Positions 40,401-49,875 of a stretch of 64,000 nucleotides of DNA are shown one piece after another. How positions within the stretch are numbered: the stretch's first letter is position 1; every line of letters starts with the position of its first letter. Source of the stretch: Micromussa lordhowensis (taxonomy: Eukaryota > Cnidaria > Anthozoa > Scleractinia > Lobophylliidae); assembly GCA_964020085.1 (NCBI GenBank), contig OZ026603.1, forward strand, positions 28,325,452 through 28,389,451, read 5' to 3'. The translations under genes and the position numbers were made by a program. Under the pieces are notes generated by a model. The model had not been told where the DNA came from and searched no databases. It saw only the letters and a program-made list of their open reading frames with translations.

Positions 40401-43400
40401 CCCAAAGAAAGTGTCTCTGGTTTGAAGCATCTCTGGTTTGAGGATCCATGTTAGACAAAGAATGTTTACATTGATTAATGAAATAAGGAAACCACTTGAC
40501 TTCACTCCGCAACATCCTGTGTCAATCTGCGATATGGCGATGAGTGATCTGTTTTTTTTATCCTTTCTTATTTCTTCGTTTGAGGACTTTTTTGACACCA
40601 TAGTCGAATTGCGGGTCACGGTGAAACGTCAACTGTTTTTGTAAGTGGTGGTGATCGTGCTCGTGGTCGTGATGCCTGCAATGTGATGCCCCGCAGCTGT
40701 TTGCTGTTGATGTTGCAAGATTTGCTCTAGTTGCCATTGCATTTGAGCTGGATTCAGGATGCATCCTCGATGCCTTCTACCCTTTGAAGGACCTGTACTT
40801 GCCGGAGAAGGGGGCGTGGAATCTCCTCTACTTCCTCCACTTCCACTTCTCCTCCTCCTCCACTTCCACCCACTGCTTCTTCCTCCACTGCTACCACTCG
40901 AAGAAGACTTGTTTTTAATTGGTACGCATCTATTTATCACCGAGCTGTCTTGTACCCCACAATGGGTCTGCCACCTGTGTATCCACTGCTGGGCGGTGTA
41001 GCAGGGTATCCAGGTAATTGACGAAGAGCTCGCGTTGCATCAACACCAATTGAGGTGTTGTAGGGTACATGGTCCCATAACTAAATTTGAGATCAGGAGC
41101 GCCATCGCTGATTTCCCTTTCGTAAACGGTCTATGCCATTTTTAACGGTCGATGCCATTTTCGTAAACGGTTTATGCCATTTTTAACGGTCGATGCCATT
41201 TTCGTAATTGGTTGAAGCCATATCTGCTTTAGTTTAGGCCTGGACAAGGTAGAAACTGGTATAATTTGTTGATGGAGTAAAATGCACTCACCAAATGCTT
41301 AATTGTTCATATTCACACTGGTTTGCTTGCGGTTAGCTCTTATTTGATGTTTGGGGCAACTCTATTATTAATGTTTAAGAATGTCACGTTTTATAGTTAA
41401 ATTTTGGGGAAATTTGGCGGATCAACCTGGTAGTGTAGTGGTATAAGAGGGATGTCAGGAAAAAGAGGTTCCGGGCTCGATACTAGGTGGTTACTTGCAA
41501 ATTTTCCTTTTTCTTTAATTTAGTAGAGAAAAATTTGTGTACAGTTGTAAAACATTTCTAAGTGTCGCGAAAAAGGCAAAGACCGTTTACGAAACGGACA
41601 ACTGCAGCGCCATCCTCAGTATGAGTGCGGGCAAAGCACCTGGCAAAGACGGCGTAACAGTAGAACTGCTTAAGGCTGACATAAACACGACAGTCGACGT
41701 ACTACACGACCTTTTCTGTGACATATGGATCAGTGAGACTGTTCCTGCAGATTGGAAGAAGGGCCTTATTATCAGGATTGCCAATAAAGGGAATCTCACC
41801 AAGTGCGGAAATTGGTGGGGAATTACTCTGATGTCTGTTGCTGCGAAAGTGATGCGTAAGGTGTTGATCAAAAGAGTATCAAATGGTGTTGACATAAAAC
41901 TACGGAAGGGGCAAGCCGGTTTTAGGCCAGGAAGGAGCACGGTAGAGCAGATTTACATCCTTAGGAATATCGTGGAACAAGCAGTTGAATGGAATTCCAG
42001 CTTGTATGTATGTTTCGTGGACTATGAAAAAGCATTTGATAGTGTTCATAGGAGCACCCTGTGGAAGATCATGGAGAGTTATGGGATACCGCCAAAGCTT
42101 GTCAGAATAGTTAGCACAATGTACGATGGTAGCCAATGTGCGGTAGTCTGTGACACGGGTCAAACTGACTGGTTTGATGTCAAGTCCGGCGTAAAACAGG
42201 GATGTAACATGTCGGGGTTTCTGTTCTTACTTGTGATCGACTGGATCATGAGAAGAACAGTAGCATTAGATGGAAAGTGTGGTCTTAGTTAGACTACTTA
42301 GATTTTGCTGACGATGATTTCCCTTACATCCAGCACAAAGGGTCAAATCCAATGGAAAGTGGAAAATCTCAGCACTAACAGCAAGGCAACTGGCCCGAAT
42401 ATTAACTCCGTAAAAACAAAACTCCTCAGACTGAACACGACCAGCAATGAACCAGTACGGGTTGACGAGAGATTTGTGTACTTAGGTGCAAGCATCAGCA
42501 TGTCAGGGGGCACGGAGGAGGACATTAAAGCAAGACTAGGAAAAGCAAGGACTGCATACAACAAGCTTGGTAAGATCTGGAAGAATAGTCAGTTTACCAA
42601 CAAGACTAAGATCAAAATTTTTAAGTCTAATGTCATCTTGGTGTTGTTATATGGTTGTGAAACCTGGCGAATGACCAAAACGGACAAGACAAAGCTGGAT
42701 GTGTTTTACATAAGAGCCTTCTTCGGATTTTAAAGATATACTGCCCAATGCAGATAACAAACAAGGAGAAAAGAACAAGAGTTGGGATAGAGACAATAAG
42801 TAAGCAGGTAGCAAGGAGGAGATGGTCATGCATATGAATCAAATTCTCAAAGTGTGGTTCATTATATTCTTTCACGATAGACCTCACATGGTGATAACAC
42901 TGTGTAATCTGTTGCATAGGGACGTAATCCGTTTCTTCTGGATTCATCCAACTCAACCGATTTTTGCAGATGAGGATGAACCTCGGAAACCACTCAGCTT
43001 CACTCCTCCTCTCGAACCTAGTGGCATCACACAAAGCCTCCCTCTTTTAACAGGTGACTCAGGATGCATTGATCCTCCTTACTGGTTAGATGTAGATCCA
43101 ATACCATGTAGCCAAAGGGTTGTTCGGTCACCTTTCTGAACGTCTTGCCATTGCGTGGGAAACGAGCGCAATAATAGGTTCTGCAACCCCAATTGATCTC
43201 TGGAGTTTTTGAAGACCACCTTGTAGTGTGCGTTGCGAGTAATGGTCTTGGCGAATTTTCCATTCCGAAAGAGTTCTTGATACAAGTAGATCACTGTGAT
43301 GTTTTGATGATGAGAGTGTTTGGTAAAGAGATCAATTTAAATTTGTTACCCCCTTCATCCATCAGATCGTCCAACACCAGTAAACCTCCTCGGGGGGACC

Positions 43401-45765
43401 ATTTTGGTAAAGACTCGCTGTCAGGGATCCCTTCGTGAAACTTCATGCCACCTCGTTAAAGCGGTTTGTGCTCCTTTTGCCAAGATCCGTAACAGTAATG
43501 GATTTGTTCTGAGGATCTACAAAAAGATCCAAATTGTCTAAAAGAAGTTTGGTGGTAAACACGGTTTTACCGCATCCAGAAGGTCCTGCTACCATCAGAC
43601 TGGATGGGGTGTGAAATCGAAATGCCTTGAGTTGTTCCATCACTGCTGACAAATTCTGTGCGAACTCTTGTGTACTCTTTATCAGTTCGCGGAATGCTCT
43701 ATTCCTTTATACGTTGACAAAAGACCATACTTCTCGTTTACACTGACACTGTAGAACTTGTTTCATGACGTCCTAATCCACATCCTCTTTTCCCATCCAA
43801 TGTGCGAAGTAAAATTTCAAACTATTGATAAGCCTGGGGAGCCATTCGACCTCACTTTTCAACATCCTTGCCTTCAATGACAGTGCTGATTCATTGTCAT
43901 TGACCTCATGGACCTCATCACCGAAAATGACAGTGATCCTCCTGGCCAGTCCATGTCATTACGAAATGCTGTGTCTTTGATGTCTCTCTTCATGATCGCC
44001 CATACTTTTCTACAACTGTCACATTCCACAATAGGTGTCATTTGGAGACTCTTTGATGAGATTGGGTTCTAGGTAATAGTAATTTTTACCCGGTGCCATA
44101 CGAATCCATCCCAAAAACAATTGCGGCACATTGCGGGTCATTTCCATTGGAAGGTTCATCCAGGAACGTATTCGTGTTGTCAATGATAAAATCATCAGCT
44201 TCCCATCGAAAGACAGGATAATATTTTTTACCCTTTTTCAGATTTAAGTGTCTCAGTTTGAACGCCACAACTATTCACGAAATCCTCTTCAAACAATCTT
44301 TTCATCTCATAGGTAACTGTTCTGTTCATTACAATGTCCAATAACCAGTTGTTGACTGATCCGATGGCCTCACAAGTCTTTCTTTGCACATCTCAAGTTC
44401 TTTCGGTGATGGCTGCTCTTTGCACATCTTGCTATGATCAAAATCAAACGTTTTATGAGTAGAAAATGAGTATCTGCTTTTGTACACCTTGAACTGTCAA
44501 TCATATCCTTATTTGGACTACTGCGTGACTCGAGATTTAGTTGCCTTCCTTATTTGGCTACATGCCTGACATGAGATTACTTTCAAATGCGTTCTCTTAA
44601 ATTCTTAAATATACTAATACAAATCCTACAATCTGATTGGTCGACAGCGATTTTGAATGGTATGCAACGCCTCCTGATTGGTTAGGCCCAGAACAAGCGT
44701 GCTTTACTACTATGTTGTGATACAATATCATGTTTGTTACTAAAAGTAAATCAGTATTTTTGTTCATACATTTAATCTCCCTTTTCTTTCCGCCGTTCAA
44801 CAATGTAGGACCTTATGTAGACATTAACATGAATCCTTTGGTTACCAGGTGAGCTTTAGTGACTCTTGACTCTTTTCCTGACCTTTATGTGCAATGATTA
44901 ATATAATTATAGAGCCTCCAGACCATTTTCTGGCTTCAGTACAGTCTTGTAAGGGCCAATTACACTGTAAGGCCGTGTTCTCTTTAGCCTGCGAACGCAG
45001 ATGTATTAATGGCTGTCGCTTGTCTCTGCTGACTGACGCCACTGATGTCTCACTCGGGTTTGAAGATGTTATTTTCGGCGGAGACAAGCGACAGTCAGAA
45101 ACACGTCTGCGTTTGCAGGCTATGTTCTACTGGGATCAACCGTTTCTGGTTGGTTGGGTTGGTTGTGTTTTTTCGTGTTCTATTGGGGATAAGTTTGGTT
45201 GATCACCTTTTTCAAGCAGCCTCAAACCAGGTTGAAACGGTTGAAAAAGCATTTGCGTGATTATGTTGCATGGTTGTAAGGACTATTCCCAGGAGTTACC
45301 GTGTTTCAACCAAACACCGTTGGAAAAGTGTTCTATTGAGAAACGCCAACCGTATCAGCCCAAACCAGTTGCGGTTAAAACGGGTCGATCCCAATAGAAC
45401 ACAACCTAAATGACACATCAATAACATACAACTAGCTTAGCACTTTCAATTAGTGTTTTCTGTAAATCAAACCTACAAGCTAACCCATACCATTTACTGA
45501 ACTTTTGCTGTCAAAACCAGCCCCGAGAATTGTTTCGGCCCCACTCACTGCCAAAACAAGAGAAATTTTATCCCCTCAATCCAGCCGCATCACAAACACC
45601 AGCTAGTGAGTTTTCACTTTTCTTCCTGGATACATATATATCTTATTAGACGTTTTGGTGTGTAGTATCGCTGTATATTTTTACGAGTTGTGCAGTATTT
45701 TGACGAGCCCGTAGGGCGAGTCAAAATACAAACAACGAGTAAAAATATACAGCGATACTACACAC

Positions 45766-45797
<32 letters not shown>

Positions 45798-47573
45798 GAT
45801 TTCTTTTCCCAAAATTCTGACTTGCTAAGGTTTTGAGCTTCACGCGGCCGGGAGGAATGAGACGAGTACAAATATCTGTTATTTGTACTCGTTTCGCGCG
45901 ATATTTGTACTCTAGGAAGCAGAGTTGGATAATAAGGGATGTTACTCAAATGCTTACTATAATTCGTCTGTCTACAGACATTTCTTTATCTTGCCAGTAT
46001 GCGGGTGAAGTGAGCGCATAGCATGAGAGAGATTGCGAAGTGAGAAAAACACCTAACCCTTGCTCATTCAAATCCCTTTATGGCTAATATATTGGCTGCA
46101 ATCTTGATGAACTTGTAAGACAAAATGAAAAGTCTGTGTATAGACTACTAAAATATTTGCAAATGAAGATCATAATGAACAGTCTGACTTATGTATTAGA
46201 TATTTTTTTTTAGATATTTTTTTTTTTAGTATTGTAGTAGCCTAAGTCATAAACCTAAACGGTGTTACAATTTGCACTTAGCAGTAATGCTATTAGAAAC
46301 AGATGCTATTAGAGAACAGATTCTTGTATTTCACATGCATGAAAACAAGTGAGGGTTATATTAATGGCTGCGTCTGGAAGCGTTACTTAACAATGCTTTT
46401 GATCAACGAAATTGTTTATGAACTATGTAATTAAATTAACTTAAAGTGCATTTTATATGTTTGCCATAGTGATGACCTGGGACTTGTCTATAAAGATGCG
46501 GTATTTATTTCACCACATAAGTTCGTTGGAGGAGTGCAAACACCAGGTGAAGAAATAAATAAAAATGTCAATATGTAAGGCAAATATGTAATTTGTTTAC
46601 CCACGTAGCACCAAGGAGCAAACCTTTCACGTAATTAACAGCGTCACAGATGGAAAAAGAAGAGATATTGTTTGTTAAGTTTGGTCGGTAGAAATTAAAG
46701 ACAAATGTTAACCATTCAATGGCACAGTGTCATGTCTACATTCAAGCGTAGTGCCCATTAGGCTGGTATCCATAGCATGATGCGACTTAGAGTTTTCTAC
46801 CCCGGCTGGATGGAAAGCCAGTCCATGGCAGAGCTACCCCCAGCATTGTGTAAAGACATGAATATAATCTATATTTCATATAAATATTAACTTGCCGCTC
46901 TCCCCAGCTTGATGTTTGTTGGTACCAATTTAACATGCAATTTTCTCTTCCAGTTATACACTGTGAGACTAAATTATCTTGCCCACGAACAGAACACCAA
47001 ATTTCAGATTTCTCCGGCGTAGTGTTTACGAAGCCTTACAAATCTTTCTTGTTGTCTTCTAACTTACATTGTTATATAGCTGGCGTTTTTCCCGCTGCAA
47101 CGCGTCCAATCATTGGCTAGTTCATGGTCACATGACATCTAACAATGAATCTGTTTACCGCCAAATTCCACGAGCGGTCAATATTGCGAAAACTGTGACG
47201 ACAAACGGGAAACAGTTCACTGTTACCCGCGAAATGTTGACCGCTGTTGCACGTGATCAGAGCGTGCAGTTGAAGGTGGCCTGATGTTGCCGCTGGAATC
47301 TCAGCGCGTTTTTCAAACTTTGTTTTGCCATTTGGTTTGCTATATAACAAATCACTTTGTGACTGGTCCATTTGGGACCAGTGAATTTTGTTTCCCTCGA
47401 ATCTCAATGTTTCCCTCGACATTGAGATTCTTGGGAAACAAAATTCACTGTTCCCCTCGGGACCAGTCATGTAGTGTCAAGTGTACTGCTAATTTGTAGG
47501 GATCCTTGTAGCCAAGAAGAGTCTATTTGTGAACGCAGTTCCCTCAGGCTGTGGAGGTGGCGCTGTATTTTTT
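28408..47573 (+). CDS. Class-V aminotransferase (cysteine desulfurase/selenocysteine lyase-like), 10 exons, C-terminus not found
   Basis: PLP-dependent fold-type I enzyme of the NifS/selenocysteine-lyase superfamily; the substrate cannot be told from sequence. Exons with matching phases: 28408-28645, 28724-28754, 29520-29636, 33236-33353, 35092-35211, 36188-36253, 38449-38590, 44809-44848, 46470-46546, 47500-47573; 1,023 nt, 341 codons. Visible motifs: YCDYTASGR near the substrate end, YGNTHTTTTVTSLQTT, VFVGPFEHHSNLLPW, GCFSAASNVTGI, HQNGALAFWDYATAGPY, and the PLP-lysine loop FISPHKF (Lys308), then SGCGGGAVFF. The last exon ends at a GTAAGT donor and no convincing following exon was found to 64000. 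Either a very long intron hosts the GPCR genes or the 3' end is lost. An acceptor-like CAG sits just before the first exon, so an upstream non-coding exon is likely. The large intron 38591-44808 contains a Polinton remnant. Confidence 0.85.
29792..30171 (+). repeat. TTAAGGTGGCTC-ended repeat, copy 2
   Basis: Aligns end to end with 8278-8658 with scattered substitutions, including the terminal palindrome. In an aminotransferase intron. Confidence 0.85.
30335..30600 (+). mobile_element. tRNA-derived SINE
   Basis: The head has a pol III A box TGGCCAAGTGG (30342-30352) and B box GGTTCGAGTCC (30387-30397). Acceptor stem pairing is poor and T-stem pairing is only partial. A body and AT-rich tail follow, so it is a SINE rather than a functional tRNA. 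Confidence 0.8.
31100..32130 (+). repeat. Diverged tandem array, ~160-230-bp unit, about six copies
   Basis: The phrase TTTTGAATTTTCATATCTCT followed by GGTTCTA, AAGGCATAAGAAAGTGCTT and GGAAA recurs near 31122, 31291, 31501, 31701, 31931 and (partly) 32091. In the aminotransferase intron between exons 3 and 4. Confidence 0.8.
33013..33156. repeat. Foldback with CTTATTAACCAAGC ends
   Basis: CTTATTAACCAAGC pairs with GCTTGGTTAATAAG; inner arms ACTGGGAGAATATTGGCCC and its complement match imperfectly. Confidence 0.8.
33755..34326. mobile_element. 572-bp non-autonomous element, TIR CAGGGCTCGAAATT, target duplication AAGTA
   Basis: CAGGGCTCGAAATT at the left and AATTTCGAGCCCTG at the right. AAGTA is present on both sides (33750-33754 and 34327-34331). 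The words GGCGACTA and GCGACTT recur inside both ends. Confidence 0.85.
34500..34725 (-). mobile_element. tRNA-related SINE, family 2, copy 2
   Basis: Shares CCCCAGCATTAAATT, TGGGTGGAGAGAGGCAC and the AACTCAACACAGTG region with the copy at 5225. The head at the right end has B-box-like GTTCAAGTCC on the minus strand. Inside an aminotransferase intron. Confidence 0.75.
36585..37492. mobile_element. 0.9-kb element bounded by ~116-125-bp inverted arms
   Basis: 36585-36700 is the imperfect reverse complement of 37368-37492 (shared TTTCAAAGACATG, AGTAGAATTTATAATAAGTA and others). Two further foldbacks (about 36850-37027 and 37112-37268) sit inside it. Confidence 0.85.
37112..37268. mobile_element. 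157-bp MITE, ends GGGACCTTTAGATC, flanked by TA
   Basis: Arms of about 40 bases with few mismatches (GAGGACGAAGACGACTACGA region); TA at both borders. Nested in the 36585-37492 element. Confidence 0.85.
37916..37974. repeat. Perfect 59-base hairpin
   Basis: Two exact 29-base arms around a single central T, starting GAACTTGACATGATAAATGC. Part of a larger foldback region 37860-38240. Confidence 0.85.
38082..38234. repeat. Foldback with AAACAATTATTG ends
   Basis: AAACAATTATTG/CAATAATTGTTT outer ends and TCTGTGTTATCTGCC/GGCAGATAACACAGA inner arms. Just upstream of aminotransferase exon 7. Confidence 0.8.
38745..38970 (+). repeat. Left terminal inverted repeat of the Polinton remnant
   Basis: Reverse complement matches 44494-44711 with gaps. 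It contains two short internal repeats around the words GTCACAC and CCAAATAAG, which recur in the right end. Confidence 0.85.
38986..40620 (-). pseudogene. Family-B (protein-primed type) DNA polymerase relic of the Polinton
   Basis: Several frames must be combined to follow the polymerase, so it is a pseudogene. Recognisable pieces, in minus-strand order: a FFGGR-type segment and VDVTSLYP (palm motif) in 40296-40619, GLYHPVLPYR near 40180, LRGTWCTPEIQKALEVGY near 39950, LMLNSFWGKFG near 39650, a YFDTNSVIYTT catalytic motif near 39400, and a C-terminal stretch ending at 38989. Several frameshifts and at least one stop (TAG near 39715) interrupt it. The second Asp of the metal-binding DTDS motif reads Asn. 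The N-terminal exonuclease part is not evident and may have been displaced by the LINE insertion. Confidence 0.82.
40830..40905. repeat. CT-rich imperfect microsatellite
   Basis: CTCCTCCTC and CCACTTCC repeats within the Polinton remnant. They make the Ser/Gly/Arg-rich reading of the minus strand here uninformative. Confidence 0.6.
41130..41212. repeat. Two tandem ~41-bp units
   Basis: The words TATGCCATTTTTAACGG and CGATGCCATTTTCGTAA alternate twice, between the Polinton relics and the LINE. Confidence 0.7.
41537..42828 (+). mobile_element. RTE-type non-LTR retrotransposon fragment (reverse transcriptase), nested in the Polinton
   Basis: Plus-strand reverse transcriptase: GKAPGKDGVTVELLK, VDYEKAFDSVHR (domain A), GVKQGC (domain B), then after a frameshift near 42295 the catalytic FADD, VYLGASISMSGG and LYGCETWRM, and a last stretch to about 42828 in a third frame. 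The YLG...LYGCETW tail is typical of RTE-like elements. The endonuclease part and 3' end are missing. It lies between the polymerase and ATPase relics in the opposite orientation, so it inserted after the Polinton. Confidence 0.85.
43079..43652 (-). pseudogene. Packaging ATPase (FtsK/HerA, A32-like) relic of the Polinton
   Basis: Minus strand: Walker A GPSGCGKT in an ORF starting at 43652, Walker B GLLVLDDLMDE near 43390, then in a shifted frame YLYQELFRNGK and the NAHYKVVFKNSRDQ sensor-like region near 43200. At least two frameshifts separate these blocks. In intact relatives the enzyme pumps the genome into the capsid; here it is broken. Confidence 0.8.
43780..44330 (-). pseudogene. Unidentified coding relic at the right side of the Polinton
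   Basis: Minus-strand frames show a readable stretch near 44268-44086 (start MAFKLRHLNLKKGKKYYPVF) that continues after a frameshift, and another near 43930-43790 carrying KSEVEWLPRLIN. I cannot name the protein. Its location next to the ATPase suggests an element gene. Confidence 0.4.
44494..44711 (-). repeat. Right terminal inverted repeat of the Polinton remnant
   Basis: Mirror of the left end, ending in GCACGC...CTACT order on the plus strand (GCGTGCTTTACTACT). Internal indels relative to the left copy show age. Confidence 0.85.
44987..45120. mobile_element. 134-bp foldback with GCCTGCG ends, flanked by TA
   Basis: GCCTGCGAACGCAGA at the left pairs with TCTGCGTTTGCAGGC at the right; TA flanks both ends. 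In an aminotransferase intron. Confidence 0.8.
45641..45935 (-). mobile_element. Composite double foldback, copy 2 (inverted)
   Basis: Reverse complement of 7068-7352 with two short indels. High identity implies recent movement. Confidence 0.85.
46783..46850 (-). mobile_element. tRNA-related SINE, family 2, tail fragment
   Basis: Only the segment around GCTGGATGGAAAGCCAGTCC and CTACCCCCAGCATT is present, matching the tail half of the copy at 5225. Confidence 0.6.
47361..47468. repeat. Foldback with GACTGGTCC ends
   Basis: Outer GACTGGTCC/GGACCAGTC and inner GTGAATTTTGTTTCCC/GGGAAACAAAATTCAC pair, just 5' of aminotransferase exon 10. Confidence 0.8.
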
Positions 47574-48575
47574 GTAAGTACAGAAAAGTTGTCTTTTAGG
47601 AGCACAGTCAGTGTATTTTGGGAAAATAATAGTTTACTAAGATAGAAAAATACTATTGAGGTAATAATAATCCGTAAAGGAACAAGGATGGTTAAGGATG
47701 GAGAAGATTAACACGGATTGCAAACGACCAACTTTAACTTTAAATTTAGCCTCAACATTTCAAGATCGCAAACCGCGACCTAGTTCCTTTAAGAGTTCCT
47801 ATCAAACCCTCTGTTTCAATAATACAGTCGAAGCTCCCTTAAGTGAACACTTATGAAACCAGAAAGAGTGTTCACCTAGTCACAGGATTCAACCTGTTCA
47901 GGCTCGTTCCAATTTTCAGGCAGGCTCTATTCGGATATTTCGGTTGAAAATTTTGGGCCAAAATTTTCAACCGATGTTGCTGTTAATTTTGGAAATTTTC
48001 CGGTCGGACGAGCTAAACTTGTCTCACCATTTACATTCTGCTCTAAATTTCCGGACTTTTTGGGTAAATGCTACACAACCATTAACTGCTTGCTTTCAAC
48101 TTCCGCTTTCTACAGTTATTGTTAAAAACCAATGCCAGTATCATAGCCCTGTAAAGATAACTTCGCTACATTTCTGTACGCAACATTTGCTTCATATATA
48201 CCGCAGCTGTACGCACAGCTTCGCAAACATCTAACTTCACTTTAAATTCCACCGTATACAAATTGAGTTTCTTTACTTTTTACATAGATTTACTTGAAAT
48301 ATTTGCCGTTTCTGGTTATCCCTTTGCAATCATAAAACTGCCATGGAACTAAGTGTATACTGAGGCATGAATGAACTATTTTTAAAATATCAGAATGTAT
48401 TTTAATATCTCAGTATCTTAAGTATTGTAGTTTTTTTACACGCTTTGTTCGTTCTCATAAACCCTAAGTTTAGACAAAGCGCAGTCTTAGCTTATATACA
48501 AAAGTGTATATCAACAACGATAAGATTGAGTTAAGAGAATCATGGCATATCATAGCCGGCCCTACGACTGATGTT

Positions 48576-48874
48576 TAGTCCACACTACACCGGAGAAGTT
48601 TGAAAACGCAGCTTTATTTCTACGGTTAGGCCTACCGTCCACACTAATCCGTCACGAAAACGGAGCTTTTCGAAAACGCTCTTCAAACCGAAGGAATTTG
48701 AAAACGCCGGCTTTGAGTTTTAGTCCAAGACAAAAAGTATTTTGTAAACGAAGCTTTTCGACAAGGATGGCGTCACGATTTTCATGTGATTTCACTGTGT
48801 GAGTTTTCCCCAATCACGAATACAAAATGACCGGTGATTGTTGCGTTGTTAGCTTCTCCCGGCGTAGTGTGGAC
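48576..48874. repeat. Foldback with GTCCACACTAC ends
   Basis: TAGTCCACACTACACCGGAGAAG at the left is complementary to CTTCTCCCGGCGTAGTGTGGAC at the right (one or two mismatches); the GTTTGAAAACGC phrase recurs inside. Confidence 0.65.
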
Positions 48875-48945
48875 GGAAAACACTTGAGGTGTTTTTAGAG
48901 TGAAACCTCTGGTTTGAAATTTCTCCGGCGTAGTCGGTGGAGGCT

Positions 48946-49875
48946 TTAGTGTGATGATCGACTTCTGAGCCAAATATTCACGCTCCGCAGTGTGTCCATG
49001 ATAACGCGCTGAATATGTCTCATTTTCCAGCAGTAAATGACAGGGTTCAAAACTGAATTAAGAAAGACGAGAGTCAAAGAGAGAAGAAAACACTTTTTCA
49101 AAGCAACACTCGTACCGTAGATTTCAATGACAGCCATGCTGACTAAGTGAGGCAAATAGCAAACCAATAACAGAAGGTATACATAAAATGTACCAAAAGC
49201 AGACTTAACGACGATAGCAAAATGTACCTTTTCGCCTGTCTGTGTTTCGTGTGGTACTTGAAGGGTGTGTATTTGTCTGTTGTGGCGTCGTACGGCTAAA
49301 TATATCCTACTGTAGACCATTGCAATAAAAACGAGACCCAAAACTGCAAGAATAACTATAAGTGGATTGAAAATAACGGATGGTAGCCACAACGGGGTGA
49401 AAGAAATAAACAAACTGAGCAGCCATATTGAGATTACTAGAGCAACAACGCGCTTGTGAGTTACATGTTCCCTGTATCTGAGATGAAGATGAATCGCCAA
49501 GAACCTGTCTACGCTTACAGCGACAATACCAGAGAACGAAGCGACAGAAAACATGCATAGAATGTTGTGAAACGTCACATTGTGGCTACAGCTGGAGTTG
49601 TGGTGTAACCAGTTGACTAGAAGTGAGGTGTAGAGAGGCTGAACCAGCAAGCCCACTCCAACATCAGAAACAGCAAGGCTCAGGAGCAACGTTTTTAAGG
49701 TCGCTGGCAGCGAAGACGTTTTCCGTATCGCGTGGATTGTTGCAAAGTTTAGCAAGACGGTAGTAAAGCAAAGAAAATTATTGAAGACACCATTGGCGAT
49801 GTAGGTAGAACGGAGGTCCTCAATTTCACTGCTTGAGGGGAAATACTGCAGCGAGTCTTCGCATAATGTCCTCAT
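48946..49875 (-). CDS. Rhodopsin-family GPCR 1 (309 aa, intact, intronless)
   Basis: Seven-transmembrane receptor at the plasma membrane; ligand unknown. The ATG is at 49875. Motifs in order: TM1 Asn (LLNFATIHA), TM2 LSLAVSDVGVG with the sodium-site Asp, TM3 end DRFLAI, a basic third loop, TM6 CYLP, TM7 LNPVIYCWKMRHI (NPxxY), and a short Arg/Ser-rich tail. Length is typical of compact class A receptors. There is a glycosylation-type NSS near the extracellular side of TM2/3. Overall pattern recalls the melanocortin/adenosine-like (MECA) receptors that are expanded in cnidarians (established for the group; the exact subtype is inference). It is the most diverged member of the local family, about 6-13 kb from its paralogues. 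No introns or breaks. Confidence 0.93.
   Translation of the reverse strand: MRTLCEDSLQYFPSSSEIEDLRSTYIANGVFNNFLCFTTVLLNFATIHAIRKTSSLPATLKTLLLSLAVSDVGVGLLVQPLYTSLLVNWLHHNSSCSHNVTFHNILCMFSVASFSGIVAVSVDRFLAIHLHLRYREHVTHKRVVALVISIWLLSLFISFTPLWLPSVIFNPLIVILAVLGLVFIAMVYSRIYLAVRRHNRQIHTLQVPHETQTGEKVHFAIVVKSAFGTFYVYLLLLVCYLPHLVSMAVIEIYGTSVALKKCFLLSLTLVFLNSVLNPVIYCWKMRHIQRVIMDTLRSVNIWLRSRSSH

Larger units (their letters stand above)
38745..44711. mobile_element. Degraded Polinton/Maverick-type element with ~220-bp terminal inverted repeats
   Basis: The left end (38745-~38970, beginning AGTAGTAAAGCACGC) and right end (~44494-44711) are imperfect reverse complements. Both start AG and end CT, as Polintons do. 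Inside, on the minus strand, are a broken family-B DNA polymerase (38986-40620) and a broken packaging ATPase (43079-43652), with a plus-strand RTE-like LINE between them. No integrase, protease or major capsid gene was recognised, and no clear 6-bp target duplication. The element sits in the intron between exons 7 and 8 of the aminotransferase gene and is certainly inactive. Confidence 0.85.

Noticed and set aside
41426..41500. tRNA-like stretch (TGGTAGTGTAGTGG ... GGGCTCGATAC)
   Set aside because: No consistent cloverleaf and a degenerate B box; possibly an old SINE head but too weak to call.
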